A DNA stretch of 7,720 bases from Actinomycetota bacterium (GCA_947490605.1 CANLHE010000029.1:1-7720); one strand, 5' to 3'; shown: positions 1 through 6,371, numbered from the stretch's first letter. The notes: generated from the sequence alone by a model not told the origin. Program-made: numbers and translations.

Positions 1-454
1 CTTCATCCCTACTAGCTACAACACCTTTTTTAACTAATGCATCAGCAAGATGTGGTCGACCAAGAGTTGCGCCATCAGATAATTGCGCCAATACATCATT
101 CATGGTGATATCAATTCCAGCCTCGTTAATTCTTGCAATTATCTTTTCCATACGGCCATGGCGGTTTTCTCTAGTTTTTTCAAGTGTATTCATTAACTCA
201 CTATTGCTGGAATCAAATAGCAAGCCCAATATGTGAACACTAATTCCATCAGTCGTTTGGCATGATATTTCCGCACCTGGTACTAGTGATATGCCTGGGC
301 GTAATGAATTGGTTGCTTCTTGCCAACCACTAATTGAGTCATGATCAGTTAATCCGATAACAGTAATGCCAGCTGCTAGTGCTTTATTGATTAGCTCAGA
401 TGGCTTATCTGTGCCATCACTAAAAGATGTGTGAGTATGCAGATCAATTTTCAA
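1..454 (-). CDS. PHP-domain metal-dependent phosphoesterase (C-terminus beyond left edge)
   Basis: Only the first 151 residues are in the window. The N-terminus carries the PHP signature KIDLHTHTSFSDG, with metal-ligand candidates H6, H8 and D13. TDHD follows (H38), then GAEIS (E62), a VHILGL strand (H74) and GRPHLADAL (H135). This order matches the TrpH/YciV-type PHP family, whose studied members are nucleotide phosphatases or 5'-3' exoribonucleases acting on short RNA (RNase AM); the exact substrate here is inference. Family members are usually about 280 residues, so roughly half is visible. The start is taken as TTG at 454-452 because the HTHT motif must lie within the first ten residues and no ATG or GTG fits. 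This TTG directly abuts the TAA of the upstream transporter gene (457-455), so translation probably depends on coupling; a weak AGAAAG sits just before that stop. It is likely cotranscribed with the transporter. Confidence 0.9.
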   Translation of the reverse strand, partial: MKIDLHTHTSFSDGTDKPSELINKALAAGITVIGLTDHDSISGWQEATNSLRPGISLVPGAEISCQTTDGISVHILGLLFDSSNSELMNTLEKTRENRHGRMEKIIARINEAGIDITMNDVLAQLSDGATLGRPHLADALVKKGVVASRDE

Positions 455-1363
455 TTACTTTCTCTTTTCATCACTATTTACTTGGTTAGATCGTAAAACA
501 AACAATGTACACCCAAAAAGAAGCCCAATAATTCCAGGAATTGTTCCGACGGGAGGTTTTTGACCTAACCAAGTATAAGCCAAAATCGCACTTACTGGCA
601 CCTCAAAGAAAATTATTAATGAGACAACCGCTGGTGAAACTCTTTTTAATGAGAAATTAAATAATGTATGTCCGAGTAATTGTGTTCCAATAATTAGTCC
701 GGTAAGTAAAAGCCATTCATAACTTGTAAATCCTGTGAAGGGCGAATTAGTTAATAAAACGATTGGCAATATTGATAATCCACAAACAATATAACAAACT
801 GCTGTGAATGTAGATGTTGAAATATCTCGTTGTACTTTAGCGCCAATCACCATGTAAGCCGCACCTAACGCTCCTCCGACAACTGCCATTAAATCTCCTT
901 GAAAAGATCTCAATGAAAGATTTAGATCTATCCCAGTAATTACAATTACTGAGGCAAATGCAATTAACATCCCACCAAATGATTTTTTTGGGATATGCCC
1001 ACCTGTTAACTTAACAAAAATTGCGGCAAAGATTGGTTGAGTTGCAGTTAGCGCCGTTCCAGTTGCAACGGAAGTAAATTTCATCGCCCAAAAGAAACAA
1101 ATAAAGTGAGCTGCCAAAAGAATTCCAGCCGCTACTGACCATCCAATTGCTCGACGTTGTACTTTACTTTTCCACTCACCACGAGCTAGTGCGAATGGAA
1201 GCATCACTAAGCCACCAATAATGTTTCGCCAAAAAATCATGGTAGGAACCGGCATCTGACTTTTCGCGATTATTGGGCCTGATGCACCAACGCCAATAAT
1301 TGCTGAGATCAAGAATGGGATATCACGGCCAGTTGGAAGTTTGGTGTGATTCTGATCTTTCAT
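455..1363 (-). CDS. EamA/DMT-family transporter
   Basis: This 302-residue integral membrane protein belongs to the drug/metabolite transporter superfamily. Two tandem EamA halves are visible, at about residues 15-143 and 155-291, together giving about ten hydrophobic helices. The first half has the typical WRNIIGGLVMLPFAL segment and the second has SPAVVSLIIFFEVPVSAILAY followed by LGQKP, a common EamA pattern. The length is normal for the family. The substrate cannot be predicted: EamA proteins export or import amino acids, metabolites or nucleotides. The C-terminal tail is short and charged (SDEKRK) and probably cytoplasmic. The ATG at 1363 is preceded by TAGGTT at 1371-1376, which could act as a -10 element for near-leaderless transcription; the AGG inside it could instead be a weak ribosome site. 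The gene is divergent from the MgtE-like gene and abuts the downstream PHP gene with no gap. Confidence 0.92.
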   Translation of the reverse strand: MKDQNHTKLPTGRDIPFLISAIIGVGASGPIIAKSQMPVPTMIFWRNIIGGLVMLPFALARGEWKSKVQRRAIGWSVAAGILLAAHFICFFWAMKFTSVATGTALTATQPIFAAIFVKLTGGHIPKKSFGGMLIAFASVIVITGIDLNLSLRSFQGDLMAVVGGALGAAYMVIGAKVQRDISTSTFTAVCYIVCGLSILPIVLLTNSPFTGFTSYEWLLLTGLIIGTQLLGHTLFNFSLKRVSPAVVSLIIFFEVPVSAILAYTWLGQKPPVGTIPGIIGLLFGCTLFVLRSNQVNSDEKRK

Positions 1364-1428
1364 AGGGTAAAACCTATCTGTAAATTAATTATTGTTATGA
1401 ATTGGTATAGAGCCGATACCCTTAGCCT
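1364..1428. promoter_or_regulatory. Divergent promoter region between EamA and MgtE-like genes
   Basis: This 65-base AT-rich gap is the only sizeable non-coding stretch in the window and must hold the promoters of both flanking gene pairs. On the plus strand TACCCT (1417-1422) fits the actinobacterial TANNNT -10 and lies exactly 6 bases before the ATG at 1429; TTGTTA (1392-1397) is a possible, widely spaced -35. On the minus strand TAGGTT (1371-1376) sits 7 bases before the ATG at 1363. Two short inverted repeats are present: ATAGG at 1362-1366 with CCTAT at 1373-1377, and GGTAT at 1404-1408 with ATACC at 1416-1420, the latter overlapping the plus-strand -10. They could be operators, but arms of five bases also occur by chance. 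Confidence 0.6.
1417..1422 (+). promoter_or_regulatory. Putative -10 element for leaderless MgtE-like/DUF1003 transcript
   Basis: TACCCT matches the TANNNT -10 consensus of actinobacterial housekeeping sigma factors. It is separated from the A of the ATG at 1429 by six bases, the spacing expected if transcription begins at the start codon itself. No Shine-Dalgarno-like sequence precedes this ATG, which agrees with leaderless translation, common in Actinobacteria. The start site itself is not proven. Confidence 0.5.
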
Positions 1429-2703
1429 ATGAATACAAGCAAAGGTTCAAACCTAAATCGTGTATTCCTGGCCCGATTAGCTGGCACTGCGGTCTTTGAC
1501 CCAAATGGTGATCAGCTCGGCAAGGTTAGGGATGCGGTCGCAACACTGCGTACTAACAATCAGCCACCAAGAATTTTGGGCTTCATTGTTGAGGTACCAC
1601 CACGGAAAAGAATTTTCGTCCCAATTACAAGAGTAACCTCAATTGATAATGGACATGTAATTATTACCGGACTATTAAATATGCGCAGATTTGAACCACG
1701 TATGAACGAGATTTCAGTTTTATCTGAAATGTTAGACCGATCTGTAACTTTGATAGATGGCAACGAAAAAGTAACAATAGAAGATATTGCAATGGAATTA
1801 TCTAAAACTGGTGATTGGTTTATTGAGCGAGTACACGTAATGCGCCGAGGTGCTGGTTTTCGCAGGCGTGGTGCTTCTTCAACAGTTACTTGGGCAGAAA
1901 TATCTGGAATTGCAATTAATGAAACAAATCAAGGTGTAAGCCATTTGCTTAATACGCTCGCAAATCTTAGGGCTGCAGATTTAGCTTCAGTACTTCATGA
2001 TCTAACACTTAAGCGTCGTGCTGAGGTTGCACGTGCATTAGATGATGAGCGATTAGCAGATGTATTAGAAGAGATGGATGAATCTTCTCGAGTTGAGTTA
2101 CTTGCAGAACTAGAAGGTGAAAGAGCAGCGGATGTATTAGAGGAGATGGATCCAGATGATGCTGCAGATTTACTTCGCGAGGTTGGCCAAGAGCGTGCTC
2201 AAGCACTACTTGCATTGATGGAGCCCGAAGATGCCGAAGATGTTCAACGTTTAATGCACTATGAAGATTACTCGGCTGGTGGAATGATGACGACTGAACC
2301 TATTGTGTTAACTGCAGATTCAACAGTTGCTGAAGCACTTTCTAGAGTGAGATTATCTGAAGTTGCACCAGGTCTTGCATCTCAAGTATTTGTATGTCGC
2401 CAACCAACCGAAACTCCTACCGGTAGATTAATGGGAATTGTTCATATCCAACGTTTGCTAAGAGAGCCACCTGCAACATTACTTGGTGGAATTCTTGATA
2501 GTGACATCGCACCTTTGTCAGCGGAAGCTACTTTAAATGAGGTAGCTTCATACCTTGCTAGTTATAACTTGTTGGCTGTTCCAGTAGTAGATGCAAATGA
2601 GCGCCTGCTTGGAGCGGTAACGATTGATGATGTACTTGATCATTTACTACCTGAGAATTGGCGACATGAAGAATCAGTAAGAAGAGAGGGTGGGGATAGA
2701 TAA
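1429..2703 (+). CDS. PRC-barrel/MgtE-N/CBS-domain protein without a channel domain
   Basis: This 424-residue soluble protein has PRC-barrel-like sheets at about residues 10-90 (LARLAGTAVFDPNGDQLGKV, then FVPITRVT) and a second similar segment at about 100-160. An acidic helical MgtE N-terminal-type domain follows at about 170-275, with repeated ADVLEEMD units at 210-217 and 234-241. A CBS pair occupies about 282-406, entered by the MgtE-like YSAGGMMTTEPIVL and ending GAVTIDDVLDHLLPE. In MgtE channels the N and CBS domains bind Mg2+ and gate the pore. Here the protein ends about 18 residues after CBS2, with no transmembrane helices, so although such proteins are often labelled magnesium transporters it cannot itself be one. 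A role as an Mg2+ or nucleotide sensor acting on a partner is inference. The downstream DUF1003 gene is two bases away. M. tuberculosis Rv1232c appears to be the same type. The start is supported by the leaderless -10 and by a clean N-terminal PRC barrel. Confidence 0.92.
   Translation: MNTSKGSNLNRVFLARLAGTAVFDPNGDQLGKVRDAVATLRTNNQPPRILGFIVEVPPRKRIFVPITRVTSIDNGHVIITGLLNMRRFEPRMNEISVLSEMLDRSVTLIDGNEKVTIEDIAMELSKTGDWFIERVHVMRRGAGFRRRGASSTVTWAEISGIAINETNQGVSHLLNTLANLRAADLASVLHDLTLKRRAEVARALDDERLADVLEEMDESSRVELLAELEGERAADVLEEMDPDDAADLLREVGQERAQALLALMEPEDAEDVQRLMHYEDYSAGGMMTTEPIVLTADSTVAEALSRVRLSEVAPGLASQVFVCRQPTETPTGRLMGIVHIQRLLREPPATLLGGILDSDIAPLSAEATLNEVASYLASYNLLAVPVVDANERLLGAVTIDDVLDHLLPENWRHEESVRREGGDR
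2056..2151 (+). repeat. Internal 24-base imperfect repeat inside the MgtE-N domain
   Basis: Bases 2056-2079 and 2128-2151 are near-identical, differing at two third-codon positions, and both encode ADVLEEMD. The repeat period is 72 bases, or 24 residues, consistent with the helical superhelix of MgtE N-terminal domains. The acidic EEMD residues are candidates for Mg2+ contact by analogy with MgtE. This is a protein-structure repeat, not a mobile or regulatory DNA repeat. Confidence 0.65.
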
Positions 2704-2705
2704 TC

Positions 2706-3200
2706 ATGGCTAAACAAAAGATAAATAAAAATTCACTTGAGTTTCCACGTGAAGCACGTAGAACCCTTAAACCTTCTTATGATCCTGAGGCATTTGGTCG
2801 TTGGTCAGAACGGTTTGCACGTTTCTTAGGTACTGCAAAATTCTTGGTATACATGACTGCATTTGTGCTGCTTTGGGTTACTTGGAACTCACTTGCTCCA
2901 GAAGACTTAAAATTTGATCATTATCCATTTATCTTTTTAACACTTCTACTCTCGCTGCAAGCTTCATATGCTGCACCACTTATTTTGTTAGCTCAAAATC
3001 GTCAAGCAGATCGTGACCGAATTCAAGGCAATGAGGATCGTGAGCGTGAAGAGCGAAATATTGCAGATACTGAATATCTAACACGCGAGTTAGCAAGCCT
3101 TCGTACAGCGCTTGGTGAAGTTACCACTCGCGATTACCTACACAGTGAGATTTCAGATGCTGTTGAAGAGATAGTTAATAAGCTTAATAAAAAATCTTAA
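2706..3200 (+). CDS. DUF1003 membrane protein
   Basis: This 164-residue protein has a basic, soluble N-terminus (1-42), two transmembrane helices at about 45-62 and 74-96, and a charged, probably coiled-coil tail from about 98 to 160. The family signature is clear: FDHYPFIFLTLLLSLQASYA, then APLILLAQNRQADRDR. DUF1003 has no established biochemical function. It resembles the Rv1231c type, next to the MgtE-N/CBS gene in M. tuberculosis. Here it starts two bases after the stop of the MgtE-like gene, so both are surely made from one transcript; a purine-rich GAGAGGGTGGGG upstream may serve as ribosome site. A plausible inference is that the soluble MgtE-like protein docks on the cytoplasmic coiled coil of this protein. 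The 3' end overlaps the convergent mrp gene by four bases (TTAA), and its NKKS tail contains the A-tract that forms the T-tract of the mrp terminator. Confidence 0.92.
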   Translation: MAKQKINKNSLEFPREARRTLKPSYDPEAFGRWSERFARFLGTAKFLVYMTAFVLLWVTWNSLAPEDLKFDHYPFIFLTLLLSLQASYAAPLILLAQNRQADRDRIQGNEDREREERNIADTEYLTRELASLRTALGEVTTRDYLHSEISDAVEEIVNKLNKKS

Positions 3201-3225
3201 GCGTTAATATTTAATCTAACGCCTA
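3189..3225 (-). terminator. Probable intrinsic terminator of the pepA-mrp operon
   Basis: On the minus strand a nine-pair stem forms between 3225-3217 (TAGGCGTTA) and 3206-3198 (TAACGCTTA), with one G-U pair and a ten-base loop. Three bases later comes TTTTTT (3194-3189). This is the usual layout of a Rho-independent terminator, although the stem is only moderately GC-rich. It covers the last codons and stop of mrp on its own strand and the last codons of the DUF1003 gene on the other. No equivalent T-tract follows the stem on the plus strand, so it should act mainly on the minus-strand transcript. Confidence 0.6.
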
Positions 3226-4312
3226 GTAAGGATTTAGGTCTAATAATAATTTGATCTAAAATACTATCAAAAATTAACTTTGCGCTTTGATCTGACAAAA
3301 CAATTGGAGTACCAGCGTCTCCGCCTTCGCGAAGCTCAGCGTTAAATGGAATCTTTGCTAAAAGTGGAACATTTGCGCCGACTAATTCACTAAGCCTTCT
3401 TGATGTTTCTTCACCTCCACCACTACCAAATATTGAAATCTTCTCTCCGCATTTAGTACAGGCACTGTCTGACATATTTTCGATTACACCGAGAACTGGC
3501 TGCTTGATTTGATGGGCAATTCTTCCGGCACGTTCTGCGACCTCAGCTGCGGCAATTTGTGGTGTAGTTACAACAATAATTTCTGAACCTGGAATTAATT
3601 GGCCAAGTGATATTGCAATGTCACCGGTGCCAGGTGGTAAATCTAGAAGTAATAAATCTAAGTCGCCCCAATATGCATCACTTAATAGTTGTTCTAAGAC
3701 TCTATGTAATAGTGGTCCACGATATGCAACTGGATCTGATCTTTCTGGTTTAAACATCTCCATTGAAACAACCTTTACGCCGTAATTTTCAACTGGAATA
3801 AAAGTTTGATCAATTGCTGTTGGTCGTTTATCAAGCATTCCCATCAACCTCGGAATTGAATGACCATAGACATCTGCATCTAATATGCCAACTTTAAGTC
3901 CACGTGCTGCTGCAGCAACTGCCAAATTAACTGTTACTGAAGATTTACCAACTCCACCTTTTCCTGATGCAATTCCTAAAACTCTAGTAAGTGATTCCGG
4001 TTGAGCAAATGGAATAAACTTCTCGCGGCCACCCCTGATTAGTTTTTTAACATTGTTTCTCTGCTCTTCATTCATAACTCCAAATTTAATTTCAACTCCT
4101 TTTATCTCAGATATCTCACTTAAAGATTTAGTTATATCGCTGTGAAGTCGATCTTTCATTGGACAGCCAACAATTGTTAAAAGTATCCCGATTTTTGCTA
4201 TTCCGGATTCGAATTCAACCGACTCAACCATCCCTAACTCTGGCAACGGTTTATGAAGCTCTGGGTCTATTACGGTACCAAGTGCTGAATTTATTAATTC
4301 AATTGTGCTCAT
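3197..4312 (-). CDS. mrp: Mrp/NBP35-family Fe-S cluster carrier ATPase (ApbC-like)
   Basis: This 371-residue cytoplasmic P-loop protein is of the usual length. An N-terminal MIP18/DUF59 domain (about 1-85) contains VGCPMKD with Cys50. The deviant Walker A motif GKGGVGKSS lies at 117-125, DADVYG at 145-150, and DLPPGTGD, with the Walker B/switch acid, at 224-231. A CTKC motif (Cys285, Cys288) is where Mrp/ApbC homodimers bridge a transferable [4Fe-4S] cluster. Known family members assemble or carry Fe-S clusters to apoproteins in an ATP-dependent way; all key residues are present, so activity is likely. The ATG at 4312-4310 overlaps the tatB stop as ATGA, so translation is probably coupled, and no Shine-Dalgarno sequence is evident. 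It is the last gene of the minus-strand operon and converges on the DUF1003 gene with a four-base overlap. The same Mrp/DUF1003/MgtE-like neighbourhood occurs in mycobacteria (Rv1229c-Rv1232c). Confidence 0.96.
   Translation of the reverse strand: MSTIELINSALGTVIDPELHKPLPELGMVESVEFESGIAKIGILLTIVGCPMKDRLHSDITKSLSEISEIKGVEIKFGVMNEEQRNNVKKLIRGGREKFIPFAQPESLTRVLGIASGKGGVGKSSVTVNLAVAAAARGLKVGILDADVYGHSIPRLMGMLDKRPTAIDQTFIPVENYGVKVVSMEMFKPERSDPVAYRGPLLHRVLEQLLSDAYWGDLDLLLLDLPPGTGDIAISLGQLIPGSEIIVVTTPQIAAAEVAERAGRIAHQIKQPVLGVIENMSDSACTKCGEKISIFGSGGGEETSRRLSELVGANVPLLAKIPFNAELREGGDAGTPIVLSDQSAKLIFDSILDQIIIRPKSLLGVRLNINA
4309..4312 (-). other. ATGA stop-start overlap coupling tatB and mrp
   Basis: The TGA of tatB (4311-4309) and the ATG of mrp (4312-4310) share bases in ATGA. 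No Shine-Dalgarno sequence is seen upstream of the mrp start (CCGGACATACT precedes it), so ribosomes ending tatB probably reinitiate on mrp. Confidence 0.75.
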
Positions 4313-4605
4313 AGTATGTCCGGATCAATCTTTGGTTTTGGTTTCATTTCAAGATCACTCTTATCAATAACATCACCAATATGTTTTTTAATAAAAGTTT
4401 TTGGGTGTAGATCCTTAACTTGTAAATCTTCATAGCCAGGGCCTAAATTTTCTTTTAATTCATTAGTAGCTGATTGCGCCATATTTTTTAACTTAACTAG
4501 GAATCTAGCAGCATCAGCGGCAACATTAGGCATGCGATCTGGGCCAATTAAAATCATTCCTAAGACCATTAGGCCAATTATTTCCCCTCCACCTATATTT
4601 AACAT
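4309..4605 (-). CDS. tatB: Twin-arginine translocase subunit TatB
   Basis: This 98-residue protein has a short N-terminal membrane helix (about 4-21), the conserved Glu8 in IGGGE, the GPDRMP hinge, and an amphipathic helix (about 27-50, ADAARFLVKLKNMA). An actinobacterial TatB-type tail follows (LGPGYEDLQVKDLHPKTFIKKHI). With TatC, TatB forms the receptor that recognises twin-arginine signal peptides of folded exported proteins. TatB is preferred over TatA because of Glu8, the ADAARFLVKLK helix and the place between htrA and mrp, all features of actinobacterial TatB. It is on the short side for the family, with little unstructured tail after about residue 80. The ATG at 4605 follows the htrA stop by three bases, and its TGA overlaps the mrp ATG. 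No Shine-Dalgarno sequence stands out, so it probably depends on translation of htrA. TatA and TatC are not in the window. Confidence 0.93.
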   Translation of the reverse strand: MLNIGGGEIIGLMVLGMILIGPDRMPNVAADAARFLVKLKNMAQSATNELKENLGPGYEDLQVKDLHPKTFIKKHIGDVIDKSDLEMKPKPKIDPDIL

Positions 4606-4608
4606 AAT

Positions 4609-5733
4609 TTATTTCTTTGAGGCAGCCAGCGTGACGGTTGCCTCTCTAGATATGTTATTTCTGGTGTATTTGATCTTAACTTTATCTCCAACGCTTTTAC
4701 TTCTAATAGCAACAATTAATTCATCTGAATTATTGATTTCAATACCATCTAATGTTGTGATTATGTCACCAGCTTTTAAGCCAGCTTTATCTGCTGGACC
4801 TGCCGGTGTGACGCCAGCACCATCAGTTGAAATTTGTGCGCCTGTACCAGTAAATCTAGTGTCAACTGAAATTCCCATAATTGGATAGGTTGCAAAACCT
4901 GTTTTAATTAATTGTTCAGCCGTTTTCTTTGCTTGATTAATTGGAATTGCAAAGCCAAGTCCGATAGATCCAGTTTGACTACTTGAACCAAGTGTGGCAA
5001 TCGCTGAGTTAACTCCAATGACTGCACCAGTTGAATCTACTAATGGACCGCCTGAGTTTCCAGGATTAATTGCTGCATCAGTTTGTAGTGCATTTATAAA
5101 TGAGCTTTCACCACTTCCGTTACCAGTCGTAACAGCGCGATTTTTTGAACTAATAATTCCAGATGTAACCGTTCCGGATAAACCAAGTGGAGATCCGATT
5201 GCAATTACTGAATCGCCAACTTGCGCTAGATCGCTATTTCCAAGTTGCAAGGTTGGTGCAGAGGTAACATCAATTTTAAGTACAGCTAAATCGTAAGAAT
5301 TATCCCGACCCATTAACTTGGCTCCATATTTTTTGCCATTAGAAAGTTCTACGGTAATTGTCCCCCTCGTTGCCGCTGCTTCAACTACATGGTTATTAGT
5401 TAAAATATAACCATTACTATCAAGAAAGAATCCAGATCCAGTTCCTGAACTAGATGATCCTTTTACTGAAATTGAAACTACCGCTGGAATTACTCGGGCA
5501 GCAAGGGCAGCAATTGAATCAGGAGCTCGCTCTACCTTGTTGTTAGTTTCCACTAAATTTGCACCAATGTTGGTTGTAGTACTTCGGACAACGACTGCAC
5601 CAACTCCGCCTGCAATAAGTGCGATTACTACTGCCAGAACAAAAAAATTAGTATTACTTTTTGATTGAATAACTCGTACTTGCTTAATTTCACCGCTTGG
5701 TTGCCACCATGGAGTGCTTGATGGTTGCTTCAT
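4609..5733 (-). CDS. htrA: HtrA/DegP-family membrane-anchored serine protease with PDZ domain
   Basis: This 374-residue protein has a cytoplasmic N-terminus (1-28, with a WWQPSGE patch), one transmembrane anchor (about 29-50) and a short linker. A trypsin-like domain follows (about 75-270) and one PDZ domain (about 283-372, containing GPADKAGLKAGDIITTLDG). The catalytic triad reads His115 in TNNHV, Asp148 in NSYDLAVLKID and Ser227 in GNSGGP, so the protease should be active outside the membrane. HtrA proteins degrade or refold damaged envelope proteins. The ATG at 5733-5731 directly follows the TAA of the methyltransferase gene (TAAATG, no spacer, no visible Shine-Dalgarno), implying coupled translation. 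In mycobacteria the ECF sigma factor gene sigE and anti-sigma gene rseA lie between the methyltransferase gene and htrA; here neither is present. The N-terminal extension is much shorter than that of mycobacterial HtrA. Confidence 0.95.
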   Translation of the reverse strand: MKQPSSTPWWQPSGEIKQVRVIQSKSNTNFFVLAVVIALIAGGVGAVVVRSTTTNIGANLVETNNKVERAPDSIAALAARVIPAVVSISVKGSSSSGTGSGFFLDSNGYILTNNHVVEAAATRGTITVELSNGKKYGAKLMGRDNSYDLAVLKIDVTSAPTLQLGNSDLAQVGDSVIAIGSPLGLSGTVTSGIISSKNRAVTTGNGSGESSFINALQTDAAINPGNSGGPLVDSTGAVIGVNSAIATLGSSSQTGSIGLGFAIPINQAKKTAEQLIKTGFATYPIMGISVDTRFTGTGAQISTDGAGVTPAGPADKAGLKAGDIITTLDGIEINNSDELIVAIRSKSVGDKVKIKYTRNNISREATVTLAASKK

Positions 5734-6345
5734 TTAAGTAAGTTTATTGGCTACCAACACCCCTGCGCCAATTGGAAGCACCGATGCTGCCCACTTTTCA
5801 TCCTCTTTAATTACCTTAATTCCATCTCGCCGGGCAATACTCTCAGGATCGCGCTGAGTTGGATCTGCAACCTTTCCAGCACTTAAAGCTTGATCAATTA
5901 TTAATAACCCATTGGGTTTTAATAATCGATAAGACTCTTGAATCATGTCAAAAAGATCTAATGCAGGCCTAATAATTATTAATTCATACGAACTGTCAGC
6001 AAGTTTTCCAATAACTTCAATTAATTTCCCAGTAATAATTCGATATTTTGTTGGGGGAACATCCGCCTCTTCAAAAATATTACGAGCAATTTTTGAGTGC
6101 TCGCGCTCTGAATCAATTGTTGTTAGTACTCCGTCTGCTGGCATGCCACTTAATAACCATAAACCGCCAACACCTGAGCCAGTACCAATCTCAACAACTG
6201 ATTTAGCTTTTGATAACTGAGCTGCAAACTTTAGGAAGTTTCCTACTCCAGGGGTTGGATCCGGTGCGCCGATTTCTTCACCATTTGCTCTTGCTTGTTG
6301 CATGAAGTAATCCTCATGGGCAAAACTTTCTGAAAATGCATGCAT
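5734..6345 (-). CDS. SAM-dependent O-methyltransferase-like protein (Rv1220c type)
   Basis: The preferred start gives 203 residues. A Rossmann fold is evident: motif I VVEIGTGSGVGGLWLL at about 50-65, the ribose-binding acid region LTTIDSEREHSKIA at about 74-87, a strand YELIIIRPALD at 120-130 and LLIIDQAL at 147-154. Length and sequence resemble the M. tuberculosis Rv1220c group, related to catechol-type O-methyltransferases; the substrate is unknown. Family members usually have an Asp (IDAD) that binds the divalent metal, but here that place reads IRPA, so metal-dependent O-methylation is doubtful. The start is ambiguous. ATG at 6345 aligns with the conserved family N-terminus (MHAFSESFAHED), has GGAG close upstream and leaves 26 bases after pepA. 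An ATG at 6390 would give 218 residues but overlap pepA by 19 bases and add a tail that looks unconserved. The stop abuts htrA directly. Confidence 0.88.
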   Translation of the reverse strand: MHAFSESFAHEDYFMQQARANGEEIGAPDPTPGVGNFLKFAAQLSKAKSVVEIGTGSGVGGLWLLSGMPADGVLTTIDSEREHSKIARNIFEEADVPPTKYRIITGKLIEVIGKLADSSYELIIIRPALDLFDMIQESYRLLKPNGLLIIDQALSAGKVADPTQRDPESIARRDGIKVIKEDEKWAASVLPIGAGVLVANKLT

Positions 6346-6371
6346 ATCTCCACGACCAGAAATCACATCTT

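Noticed and set aside
1560..2215. Two short minus-strand open frames (1560-1763 and 2009-2215) inside the MgtE-like gene
   Set aside because: Both are antisense to a clear multi-domain protein. The second is a low-complexity His/Leu-rich product of the acidic repeat read in reverse.
1429..2703. Calling this gene a magnesium transporter
   Set aside because: No transmembrane segment is visible in its 424 residues; only the sensory MgtE-N and CBS domains are present.
4532..4888. Plus-strand open frame with hydrophobic composition, opposite htrA and tatB
   Set aside because: It lies wholly antisense to two well-supported genes, has no family resemblance, and its composition is explained by reading conserved codons backwards.
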